From: Acidobacteriaceae bacterium
GTDB lineage: Bacteria; Acidobacteriota; Terriglobia; Terriglobales; Acidobacteriaceae
Direction of reading: 5' to 3'
DNA: 6,730 nucleotides
Assembly (NCBI GenBank): GCA_003165855.1
Contig: PMXH01000197.1
Span: 558 to 7,287 of the forward strand
Under the pieces are notes generated by a model that was not told the origin of the DNA, searched no databases, and saw only the letters and a list, made by a program, of their open reading frames with translations. Below are positions 1 through 5,672 of this stretch, piece by piece. Position 1 is the stretch's first letter. The number at the start of each line of letters is the position of its first letter. The position numbers were made by a program, and so were the translations under genes.

Positions 1-345
1 AAAGAAGTCGGCTTCCAGGTGCTGGTAGGTGCGGCGCAGAAGTTGCATCCTTCACTCGACGCGGGAGCCGTGGGCGCGATTCTGGCTTTCGCCTGTCTTG
101 CTCCGACTTCGTGTTACGAGATTTACGCGGCGTGGAAAGAAGGTGACGCCGAACTGGCCCGGCTCAAACAGGACCGCATTGCCGCCTCTGCGCAGCGCGT
201 CGTAGGCGACCTTGGAATTCCCGGCGTGAAGTATGGCATGGATTTCAACGGCTACTTCGGCGGTCCGGCACGGCTGCCGCTGCTGCCGCTCACCGGCGAG
301 GTGAAAGGCAAAGTGGAGCAACTGCTGGCGGATGTGAGGAACTAG
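1..345 (+). CDS. DapA-family (dihydrodipicolinate synthase-like) lyase, 3' end only
   Basis: The reading frame is open from base 1 and ends at TAG 343-345, giving the last 114 residues of a protein whose start lies upstream. It looks like the C-terminal half of the DHDPS/N-acetylneuraminate lyase family of (beta/alpha)8 class I aldolases. Visible are a VLVG strand end (G10), a GAVGAILAFA segment near residues 22-31 that corresponds to the family's 'GadG.Is' region, and a closing G-x-x-x-G-GPARLPLLPL segment near residues 82-98 typical of the family's last helix. The Schiff-base lysine and the Tyr motif would lie upstream, so the substrate cannot be told. True DapA would serve lysine and cell-wall synthesis, but many paralogues cleave other 2-keto acids. 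A 142-nt gap with its own promoter follows, so this gene probably belongs to another transcription unit. The family call is firm; the exact function is open. Confidence 0.8.
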   Translation, partial: KEVGFQVLVGAAQKLHPSLDAGAVGAILAFACLAPTSCYEIYAAWKEGDAELARLKQDRIAASAQRVVGDLGIPGVKYGMDFNGYFGGPARLPLLPLTGEVKGKVEQLLADVRN

Positions 346-414
346 CGCCCGTCGTATTCTGCGTGAGGGCTGCGTTCCTGTGGTTAATTTAAGACCTACC
401 GAGCGACCAAGGGC

Positions 415-443
415 TTGTGATCAGGATCACATTCCCCTATACT
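415..443 (+). promoter_or_regulatory. sigma70-type promoter of tetR
   Basis: A -35 box TTGTGA (415-420, 4 of 6 consensus bases) and a -10 box TATACT (438-443, 5 of 6) are separated by exactly 17 bp. Transcription would start near 450, about 38 nt before the tetR ATG. The inverted repeat at 447-464 covers that start point and the palindrome at 416-431 overlaps the -35 box, so the promoter appears tightly controlled. It is predicted from sequence alone. Confidence 0.6.
416..431. promoter_or_regulatory. CRP/FNR-superfamily-like palindrome (TGTGA-N6-TCACA)
   Basis: The sequence TGTGATC-AG-GATCACA is a perfect 7-bp inverted repeat with a 2-bp centre, and it contains the exact TGTGA-N6-TCACA pattern known for CRP-type regulators. 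It overlaps the predicted -35 box of the tetR promoter, with its centre about 26 bp upstream of the predicted start. That position would favour repression over class II activation. No CRP-type regulator gene is in the window, so the cognate protein is unknown. Confidence 0.45.
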
Positions 444-446
444 GAG

Positions 447-464
447 TTCGAACGAACGTTCGAA
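447..464. promoter_or_regulatory. TetR-type operator (perfect inverted repeat), PaaR-like
   Basis: TTCGAACG (447-454) and CGTTCGAA (457-464) form a perfect 8-bp inverted repeat around a central AA. It lies just downstream of the -10 box, across the predicted transcription start, and 23 nt before the tetR ATG, the classic place for autorepression. Its core CGAACGAACGTTCG fits the consensus CNAACGNNCGTTNG that I recall for Thermus thermophilus PaaR, a TetR repressor released by phenylacetyl-CoA. I found no second copy in the other intergenic gaps of this window. Confidence 0.65.
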
Positions 465-487
465 TCAGCGTCCACCTTTCAATTCTT

Positions 488-1141
488 ATGGGGAGTCCGT
501 CCACAGCGGCACGAGTTTCCACCCGGCCTCATCGCGTCGCATCAACGCCGGCCACACGCTTTGACCGGCGGCTGTCGGAAATCCTCACCCATGCCACGGA
601 TGTCTTCTGCGAGAAGGGATACGAAGGCGCATCGATGCGCGATCTTTCGCGAGCCAGTGGAATGTCTCTGGCCGGGCTCTATTATTATTTCGAGTCCAAA
701 GAGCGGCTCCTCTTCCTGATTCAGAAGCACACGTTCACCACCATCGTGCAAAGGCTGAAGGCCCGGTTGGACGGCGTGAGTGATCCCGAGCAGCAGGTCC
801 GTATTTTCATTCTCAATCATCTGGAGTATTTCCTGGCCAATCAGGCAGCCATGAAGGTGCTGTCGCACGAGGCTGAAGCGCTGAAGAATGGATTCGCTTC
901 GGAATTGGCGGCCATCAAGCGCGAATACTACCGCATCTGCGTAGGGCTGATGGAGGAGCTAAAGCGCGAGCGTGGAATGCAGTTTTCCACACGCATCGCC
1001 GTGCTCAGCCTGTTCGGCATGATGAACTGGATCTACACCTGGCACAACCCGCGGGTCGATGCCGACGCCAAACAGCTGGCGAACGAGATGAGCGACATTT
1101 TTCTGCGTGGCGTGATGACAAGCGGTAAGGGCCGCAGATAG
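488..1141 (+). CDS. TetR/AcrR-family transcriptional regulator, probably acyl-CoA or aryl-CoA responsive
   Basis: A 217-residue protein, normal for TetR dimeric repressors. After a Ser/Thr/Arg/Pro-rich tail of about 23 residues comes the DNA-binding domain. An ILTHATDVFCEKGYEGASM helix pair (32-50) is followed by the recognition region RDLSRASGMSLAGLYYYFES (51-70), with the family's characteristic YYYF-x-SKE-x-L ending. The all-helical C-terminal ligand domain ends in GMMNWIYTWHNP (177-188), a signature I associate with the FadR/KstR2/PaaR-like subgroup that binds CoA thioesters. ATG 488 is the only good start, yet no purine-rich Shine-Dalgarno sequence precedes it, so translation may be weak. 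The inverted repeat upstream suggests autorepression, and the downstream CoA-ester genes are the natural targets. The effector is inferred: PaaR-like (aryl-CoA) or a fatty acyl-CoA sensor are the alternatives. Confidence 0.9.
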   Translation: MGSPSTAARVSTRPHRVASTPATRFDRRLSEILTHATDVFCEKGYEGASMRDLSRASGMSLAGLYYYFESKERLLFLIQKHTFTTIVQRLKARLDGVSDPEQQVRIFILNHLEYFLANQAAMKVLSHEAEALKNGFASELAAIKREYYRICVGLMEELKRERGMQFSTRIAVLSLFGMMNWIYTWHNPRVDADAKQLANEMSDIFLRGVMTSGKGRR

Positions 1142-1237
1142 GCGCGGGAGCCTTGAAAATCGCCTGTTGGCTTCTGGGAACTACTCAGACGGTTTATTGT
1201 ATTCTTTCGCGCGGGACGAAAGTCACAGGAGATCGCC
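1142..1237 (+). other. Intergenic gap between tetR and the S41 protease gene
   Basis: This 96-nt gap holds a clear ribosome-binding site, AGGAG at 1227-1231, six bases before the protease ATG. Possible promoter halves exist (TTGAAA at 1153-1158, TATTGT at 1195-1200, TATTCT at 1200-1205), but none of the pairs has proper spacing, so I do not call a promoter. No convincing terminator hairpin separates the two genes, so read-through from tetR is possible. Confidence 0.4.
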
Positions 1238-2566
1238 ATGTGCGCTAGTAGACGGAGAGTCTATTCCGCAACATTGTTTAGTGTGGCCGTGCTTGTTGCT
1301 CAGGGATGGTCGCAGCAGCAGATGTCCGATCTCGATCGCGACCGTGCACAGATCATGTTGCAGGTTGTGGCAAACGAGGTGCGGAAGAACTACTACGACC
1401 CGAAGTTTCATGGGCTTGATTGGGACGCGAAGGTTGCCGAGGCAAAGGAGAAAATAGGGAAGACAACTTCCATGAATATGGCGCTGTCACATATCGCGGC
1501 GGCGCTGGATACTCTCAACGACTCGCATACGTTCTTCCTTCCTCCTGAGCACTCCAATCGTTTTGATTATGGCTGGCAGTATCAGATGTTTGGAGAGCAT
1601 TGCTTTGTGACTCGAGTCCGGCCGAAGAGCGATGCGGAGACTAAAGGTGTAAAGCCCGGCGACGAGATTATGACGCTCAACGGCTATTCTCCGAATCGCG
1701 ACAACCTGTGGAAGATGCAATATGTATATTCCGTGCTGCGACCGCAGCCCGCGCTGCGGCTAAGTCTGCGGGATCCTAGTGGGAGCGAGCGCCAGGTCGA
1801 TGTGGCGGCGAAGGTCCATGAACGTAGGCTGGTTACGGATTTGACGGGGCGTGACGCACCGGCGGACGTTTGGGATTTTCTGCGCGAGGGAGAAGATGTG
1901 AGACATATTATGCGTGCACGCGCCGCAGAATTCGGTGAACCGCTGATGATTCTCAAAATACCCGAGTTTAATTTCACCGCCACCGAAATAGAGGACATGA
2001 TCGGCAAAGCCCGAAGGCATTCTGCCCTGATTGTAGACTTGCGCGGAAATCCCGGGGGCAGTGTCGATACGCTTCGATACTTGGTGAGCGGCATGTTCGA
2101 CAAAGACCTGAAAATTGCCGACCGGGCTGGACGCAAACAGGCCAAGCCCGAAATCGCCAAGGCCAGCCATCACGAATTTTCAGGCAAGCTAGTGGTGCTT
2201 GTAGACGCAGGGTCAGCCTCGGCTGCGGAGTTATTTGCCCGCGTCATGCAAATCGAGAAGCGAGGAACAGTCGTAGGAGACCACACTTCTGGGAGCGTGA
2301 TGGAAGCGGGACACTTTAGGGCGGGCATGGGGGCGGATACGAGGATTTTCTACGGCGCCTCGATCACCGAATGGGATCTCATCATGGCGGATGGAAAGAG
2401 CCTGGAGCATACAGGCGTAACTCCGGATGAGATTGCTCTTCCGAGTGCCAAGGACCTAGCAGCCGGCCGCGATCCGGTAATGTCTCGTGCCGCGGAGTTG
2501 CTTGGCGCGAAACTCAATCCCGAGGAGGCAGGCAAGCTGTTCCCGTACGAATGGCCTCCACAGTAA
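1238..2566 (+). CDS. Exported S41-family (tricorn/C-terminal-processing type) serine protease with PDZ-like segment
   Basis: A 442-residue protein. The start is supported by AGGAG six bases upstream. An N-terminal RRR plus a hydrophobic stretch (8-21) ending AQG-WSQ looks like a Sec signal peptide, so it likely acts in the periplasm. A helical cap carrying LNDSHTFF (93-100) is followed by a PDZ-like segment with GVKPGDEIMTLNG (137-149), then the S41 core with VDLRGNPGG (266-274), VDAGSASAAE (322-331; nucleophile probably S328) and SLEHTGVTPDE (388-398). Classical C-terminal-processing proteases carry a GKG lysine about 25 residues after the serine, but here the equivalent stretch reads TSGS (350-353) and has no lysine. 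With H97, S328 and possibly E390, the site looks more like the tricorn-type S41B arrangement. Its place between tetR and the catabolic genes is unexplained, and its codon choice looks less GC-biased than that of the genes downstream. The family is firm; the substrate is unknown. Confidence 0.85.
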   Translation: MCASRRRVYSATLFSVAVLVAQGWSQQQMSDLDRDRAQIMLQVVANEVRKNYYDPKFHGLDWDAKVAEAKEKIGKTTSMNMALSHIAAALDTLNDSHTFFLPPEHSNRFDYGWQYQMFGEHCFVTRVRPKSDAETKGVKPGDEIMTLNGYSPNRDNLWKMQYVYSVLRPQPALRLSLRDPSGSERQVDVAAKVHERRLVTDLTGRDAPADVWDFLREGEDVRHIMRARAAEFGEPLMILKIPEFNFTATEIEDMIGKARRHSALIVDLRGNPGGSVDTLRYLVSGMFDKDLKIADRAGRKQAKPEIAKASHHEFSGKLVVLVDAGSASAAELFARVMQIEKRGTVVGDHTSGSVMEAGHFRAGMGADTRIFYGASITEWDLIMADGKSLEHTGVTPDEIALPSAKDLAAGRDPVMSRAAELLGAKLNPEEAGKLFPYEWPPQ

Positions 2567-2567
2567 C

Positions 2568-2587
2568 ATTGAGCCGAATGACTCAAT
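2568..2587 (+). terminator. Weak stem-loop just after the S41 protease stop
   Basis: ATTGAG (2568-2573) and CTCAAT (2582-2587) form a 6-bp stem with an 8-base loop, starting two bases after the stop codon. The stem is AT-rich and is not followed by a U-run, so it is at best a weak terminator or mRNA 3'-end protector. Confidence 0.25.
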
Positions 2588-2640
2588 TCCGGGTTGTAGG
2601 ACAATTCCAATTAAAGCGTTGAGCAGACAGAGAATTGGGC

Positions 2641-2688
2641 TTGACATCAAGAACTAATCCTAAGAATTAGGACAAAGGAGTCACAGAA
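2641..2688 (+). promoter_or_regulatory. Leader of the first crotonase gene: TTGACA box, inverted repeat and strong RBS
   Basis: A perfect -35-like hexamer TTGACA occurs at 2641-2646. The region 14-17 bp downstream (TAAGAATTA, 2661-2669) is AT-rich but is only a poor -10 match. The inverted repeat TCCTAA-GAA-TTAGGA (2658-2672) covers that same place. A strong Shine-Dalgarno sequence AAAGGAG (2674-2680) lies eight bases before ATG 2689. If the promoter is real the leader would be only about 13 nt, so the TTGACA may be fortuitous; the ribosome-binding site is solid. Confidence 0.4.
2658..2672. repeat. Inverted repeat TCCTAA-GAA-TTAGGA, operator-like
   Basis: A perfect 6-bp inverted repeat with a 3-bp centre lies immediately upstream of the crotonase ribosome-binding site. 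A second, offset pairing CTAAT (2654-2658) with ATTAG (2666-2670) overlaps it. The sequence is unrelated to the operator before tetR, so if it is a protein site it belongs to another regulator. It could also be a small RNA hairpin masking the adjacent Shine-Dalgarno sequence. Confidence 0.35.
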
Positions 2689-3510
2689 ATGGCGACCATA
2701 ACGCAACCGGCGACCGGCGAAGCTACCAAGCAGCTTGTCAACTACCGCACCGATGGCGGCGTAGCGGTGATCGAAATGTGCGATCCGCCGGCCAATACTT
2801 ACACCTACGAAATGAACCGGCAGCTCGACGAGGCAATCTTGCGCGCGCGCATGGAAAATGACGTCTACGTCATTTTGCTCACGGGAGCTGGCGACAAGTT
2901 TTTCTCGGCGGGCGCGAACATCAAGATGCTTTCCAGCGTCGATCCCACGTTTAAATATTACTTCTGCCTGCACGCGAACGAAATGCTGCTGCGCCTGGAG
3001 CACACACCCAAGCTGGTGATTGCGGCGATCAACGGCCATTGCGTGGGCGGAGGGCTCGAGATCGCGATGGCTGCCGACATCCGCATCGGTCGCAAGGACG
3101 CAGGCAAGATCGGGCTGCCGGAAGTGAATTTAGGAGTGCTTCCCGGCACCGGCGGCACGCAGCGCCTCTCGCGGCTGGTGGGCAAAAGTAAGGCGATCGA
3201 GTTGATGGTCACAGGCAACACGTTCTCGTTCGAGGAAGCGCAAGAGCTCGGCATCATCAACGACATTTACGAGCGCGACGGCTTCATGGAAAACATGATG
3301 GAGTACGCCAAGCAGTTTTGTCCGCCGAACAAAGCTGCCAAGGCCGTCGGCAGGATCAAGCGCGCGGTGCAGACCGGCTGGGAGATTCCCATGGAGTCGG
3401 CGCTGGCGGTGGAGCGCGAGAATCAGCAAATCCTGTTCCAGAGCGAAGACGCGAAGGAAGGCTTGGCTGCCTATGTGGAGAAGCGGCCAGCGGTTTTTAA
3501 AGCGAAATAG
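2689..3510 (+). CDS. Enoyl-CoA hydratase/isomerase (crotonase superfamily)
   Basis: A 273-residue soluble protein, the usual crotonase length plus a short N-terminal extension of about 15 residues. The start is fixed by AAAGGAG eight bases upstream. It shows FFSAGANIKML (71-81) and the oxyanion-hole stretch GHCVGGGLEIA (116-126). It then shows GLPEVNLGVLPGTGGTQRL (142-160), the standard enoyl-CoA hydratase signature. Both glutamates used by hydratases are present (E124, E145), so a syn-hydration of a 2-enoyl-CoA is the expected reaction, though isomerase or ring-opening activity cannot be excluded for this superfamily. The next gene is a BoxB-like epoxidase 136 nt downstream, which suggests the substrate is an epoxide- or dihydrodiol-derived ring CoA ester rather than a plain fatty acyl-CoA. 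A REP-like hairpin separates the two genes. The superfamily call is firm; the substrate is inferred. Confidence 0.88.
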   Translation: MATITQPATGEATKQLVNYRTDGGVAVIEMCDPPANTYTYEMNRQLDEAILRARMENDVYVILLTGAGDKFFSAGANIKMLSSVDPTFKYYFCLHANEMLLRLEHTPKLVIAAINGHCVGGGLEIAMAADIRIGRKDAGKIGLPEVNLGVLPGTGGTQRLSRLVGKSKAIELMVTGNTFSFEEAQELGIINDIYERDGFMENMMEYAKQFCPPNKAAKAVGRIKRAVQTGWEIPMESALAVERENQQILFQSEDAKEGLAAYVEKRPAVFKAK

Positions 3511-3569
3511 TCGGGAGTGCCCAAGGCTTGCTCGTCGATTGTTTTGTGAAGCTGTCATAAATCGCTTTG

Positions 3570-3637
3570 GGAAGGGCACGGCTTCAGCCGTGCCGTCCTG
3601 CGCCAATAAGGAAGCGGGCTTTTAGCCCCTGAGGTAA
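3570..3637 (+). repeat. REP-like element: two consecutive hairpins between crotonase and boxB-like gene
   Basis: GGCACGGCT-TC-AGCCGTGCC (3575-3594) is a perfect 9-bp inverted repeat. A smaller hairpin GGGCT-TTT-AGCCC follows at 3616-3628, and the element ends in CCTGAGG. I recall dispersed intergenic elements of this layout ('GGCACGGCTTCAGCCGTGCC' then 'GCGGGCTTTAGCCCCTGAGG') as common in acidobacterial genomes; this is memory, not a search. The first hairpin lacks a U-run, so it is more likely an mRNA stabiliser or attenuator than a strong terminator. Confidence 0.6.
3631..3637 (+). promoter_or_regulatory. Ribosome-binding site of the boxB-like gene, inside the REP tail
   Basis: GAGGTAA lies nine bases before ATG 3647 and is the only Shine-Dalgarno-like stretch near that start. 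It coincides with the 3' tail (CCTGAGG) of the REP-like element, directly after its second hairpin, so the repeat seems to supply the translation signal. Confidence 0.55.
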
Positions 3638-3646
3638 CCCAATCTT

Positions 3647-4822
3647 ATGCCAGGCAAAGTAGCAAAAATCGGAACGTTTAGTGACTGGGAAGGCATGTTC
3701 AACGACTGGCGCAAAGATATTGGCGTCAATACCAAGGACATCGAGGCCTTCCACTTTGACACGCTCTATGGTGCCATCGATACCGAGGAGATCGAATTCG
3801 GTTCCTACAAGGGCCGCCGCAAGTGGGAGAACCTGCGCCAGGTCCCCACGCAGCAGATGCGCGACGCGCTGATGAACATGATCGTCTATCAGGGCGACAC
3901 CGAATTTGCCAGCGTCGAGCAGCAGCGCAACCTTCTGGAAAATGCGCCTACCGACTGGGACCGGCGCGCCATCACGCGCGTCATGATTGAGGAAATGCGC
4001 CATGGCTGGCAGATGTGCGCCTTGCTGGTGGATCATTTCGGCTACTCGGGGAAGGTCGAGGCGCAGAAAATGCTGGAGCGCCGCGCATTCGACAACCAGC
4101 GGCTTCTGGGCGCGTTCAACGTCGATGTCGACAACTGGATGGATTTCTTCACTTACACCGATTTCGTCGATCGCGACGGAAAGTTCCAATTACAGATGCT
4201 GAAGTATTCCGCCTTCGCGCCGCTGGGACGCTCCATGTCGTACATGCTGCGCGAAGAGGCATTTCACATGGGCACGGGCAACGACGGCCTGCGGCGCATT
4301 GTGGAAGCGGGTGTGATCCCAGGCTGGCTCATTCAGAAGTATCTCAACAAGTGGATTTCAAGCTCTTATGATCTCTTCGGCACCGATCATTCTTCTTCCG
4401 CGCACTGGGCCTATGTGTGGGGTGTCAAGGGCCGCTACGATGAATCCAAGAACGAACGCGCGCCCGATCTCGATGATTTGAACGACTACAACCGGAACCT
4501 TTATCGCGACGAAGTGGCGGGTCTGATTGAGCGCTTCAACGGCGCGCTGAAAGCGGGCCAACCCAAGCTGTACGCGCCGCACATCAAGTTCAATCGCGAG
4601 ATCGGGCGCTGGGCCGGACAGAAATTCCATGCGCAGACCGGCGAACCGCTCGACGACCGCGCCTACGCAGAACATCTGAAAGACTACATGCCGTCCGCAG
4701 AAGACAAGAAGCTTCTGCTTGATATTATCGGCACTGAGAAACAATGGATTGCCGAAAAGACCGGCGCCCGCGATCCGCTGGCGAGCATCGGCGAGGTCAG
4801 GAAGTCGGCGATCAATCTCTAA
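3647..4822 (+). CDS. boxB: BoxB-like di-iron benzoyl-CoA 2,3-epoxidase family protein (short form)
   Basis: A 391-residue soluble protein resembling BoxB, the single-subunit di-iron oxygenase that epoxidises benzoyl-CoA with O2 and electrons from the reductase BoxA. Visible in order: YQGDTEFASVEQQR (81-94; ligand candidate E86), RVMIEEMRHGW (111-121; E116 and H119), RRAFDNQRLLGAFN (145-158), FVDRDGKFQL (173-182; D175 or D177 as a further carboxylate), and MLREEAFHMG (200-209; E204 and H207). This gives the paired carboxylate/E-x-x-H set of a ferritin-like di-iron core. The closest pattern I know is Azoarcus BoxB (about 470 residues). This protein is roughly 80 residues shorter, partly at the N-terminus, so it may be a subfamily with another CoA substrate. 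PaaA of the phenylacetyl-CoA epoxidase is the more distant alternative, and its partners PaaB, C and E are not seen. The start is backed by GAGGTAA nine bases upstream. No reductase gene is in the window. Confidence 0.82.
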   Translation: MPGKVAKIGTFSDWEGMFNDWRKDIGVNTKDIEAFHFDTLYGAIDTEEIEFGSYKGRRKWENLRQVPTQQMRDALMNMIVYQGDTEFASVEQQRNLLENAPTDWDRRAITRVMIEEMRHGWQMCALLVDHFGYSGKVEAQKMLERRAFDNQRLLGAFNVDVDNWMDFFTYTDFVDRDGKFQLQMLKYSAFAPLGRSMSYMLREEAFHMGTGNDGLRRIVEAGVIPGWLIQKYLNKWISSSYDLFGTDHSSSAHWAYVWGVKGRYDESKNERAPDLDDLNDYNRNLYRDEVAGLIERFNGALKAGQPKLYAPHIKFNREIGRWAGQKFHAQTGEPLDDRAYAEHLKDYMPSAEDKKLLLDIIGTEKQWIAEKTGARDPLASIGEVRKSAINL

Positions 4823-4839
4823 ATCGAGAATCGCTTCGC

Positions 4840-4863
4840 CACAGAGGCAGGGAGGCACAGAGG
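4840..4863 (+). repeat. CACAGAGG direct repeat in the boxB-like/crotonase spacer
   Basis: CACAGAGG occurs at 4840-4847 and again at 4856-4863, a 16-bp period, with GGGAGG between them. Short CACAGAGG runs recur in many bacterial intergenic regions, as far as I recall. The second copy carries GAGG (4860-4863), which serves as the Shine-Dalgarno sequence five bases before ATG 4869. Confidence 0.5.
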
Positions 4864-4868
4864 AAATC

Positions 4869-5657
4869 ATGGTCTCCACATTCGTGGAATCCGATCTTGC
4901 CCGACTGATGGTAGCCATCACGCCTCCGGTAGCGCGAATTGTGTTGCGCCACACGCCGCTGAATATCATCGACATTCCCATGATGGAGGAGCTAGCGCAG
5001 GTTCTGGGAGAGATCGAACTCCGCTCCGATGTCACTGTGGTCGTCCTCAGTGGCGAGGGCAAAGTGTTTTCGGCTGGAGTCGATGTAGCGGCGCACGCTC
5101 CCGACAAGGTCGAGACGATGCTGCTCAAGTTCCACGCCGTAGTTCGAGCCTTGGTTACCAGCAAGAAAGTCACAATCGCCGCGGTCCACGGGCACTGCCT
5201 GGGCGGTGGCGCCGAACTTGCACTGGTTTGCGATATGGTTTACACCACCTCTTCGGCGCAGTGGGGATTTCCCGAGATCAAGCTGGCTTGCTATCCGCCG
5301 GTGGCGTGTACGGCGTTGGCTGCTCTAGTGGGGCAAAAGCGGGCTGCGGAGCTGATTTTGACTGGGCGGACGATCTGCGGGACTGAGGCTGCAGCGATGG
5401 GGCTGGCGAATCGCGCAGTCCCTGATGAAGAACTGGAATGTACGCTTGATCTAACCGTGCGGGATTTGCTTAAGCTGAGTCCAGCAGCGCTGGCCATCGC
5501 TAAGAAAGCCGACTACGCGTGGGATGCAATGCACTTCGACAAAGGCCTGGCACGGGCCGAGAAGATTTACTTGGAAGAGTTGATGAAGACCGCAGACGCG
5601 CAGGAAGGCATCCGTGCTTTCATCGAGAAGCGTGAGCCGACGTGGGCAGGGAAGTAG
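4869..5657 (+). CDS. Crotonase-superfamily hydratase resembling cyclohexa-1,5-dienecarbonyl-CoA hydratase
   Basis: A 262-residue protein when started at ATG 4869, which has GAGG five bases upstream and opens 46 nt after the boxB-like stop. The same frame extends upstream to ATG 4719, but that adds 50 residues of Arg/Ser-rich out-of-frame boxB sequence and is not credible. It shows VFSAGVDVAAH (66-76), oxyanion stretch GHCLGGGAELAL (108-119) and FPEIKLACYPPVA (134-146). Both hydratase glutamates are kept (E116, E136). Instead of the usual PG-x-GGTQRL after the second glutamate it has the YPPVA variant that I associate with dienoyl-CoA hydratases (Dch) of aromatic degradation. The likely role is water addition to, or removal from, a ring-derived dienoyl-CoA made downstream of the epoxidase. 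It is probably co-translated with the rhodanese 15 nt downstream. The superfamily is firm; the Dch-type assignment is moderate. Confidence 0.85.
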   Translation: MVSTFVESDLARLMVAITPPVARIVLRHTPLNIIDIPMMEELAQVLGEIELRSDVTVVVLSGEGKVFSAGVDVAAHAPDKVETMLLKFHAVVRALVTSKKVTIAAVHGHCLGGGAELALVCDMVYTTSSAQWGFPEIKLACYPPVACTALAALVGQKRAAELILTGRTICGTEAAAMGLANRAVPDEELECTLDLTVRDLLKLSPAALAIAKKADYAWDAMHFDKGLARAEKIYLEELMKTADAQEGIRAFIEKREPTWAGK

Positions 5658-5672
5658 CCGAGGCCCCGAACA

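Noticed and set aside
417..719. 100-codon + strand frame overlapping the promoter and the 5' part of tetR
   Set aside because: It would start inside the CRP-like palindrome, its product is a low-complexity Ser/Pro/Arg-rich sequence, and the overlapping frame clearly encodes TetR motifs.
3584..4189. 201-codon open frame on the - strand within the boxB-like gene
   Set aside because: Shadow of the di-iron oxygenase frame; no domain visible and it would run into the REP hairpins.
3647..4822. Assignment of the oxygenase as PaaA of the phenylacetyl-CoA epoxidase
   Set aside because: The motif spacing and wording (QGDTE, LLGAFN, EEAFHM) match BoxB better, and no PaaB, PaaC or PaaE gene accompanies it.
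4719..4868. Upstream extension of the second crotonase to ATG 4719
   Set aside because: The added 50 residues are out-of-frame boxB-like coding sequence with no homology; ATG 4869 has a good ribosome-binding site and fits the family length.
4358..5173. 271-codon open frame on the - strand across the end of the boxB-like gene and the start of the second crotonase
   Set aside because: It is antisense to two well-supported genes, shows no recognisable motif, and is explained by GC-rich third codon positions.
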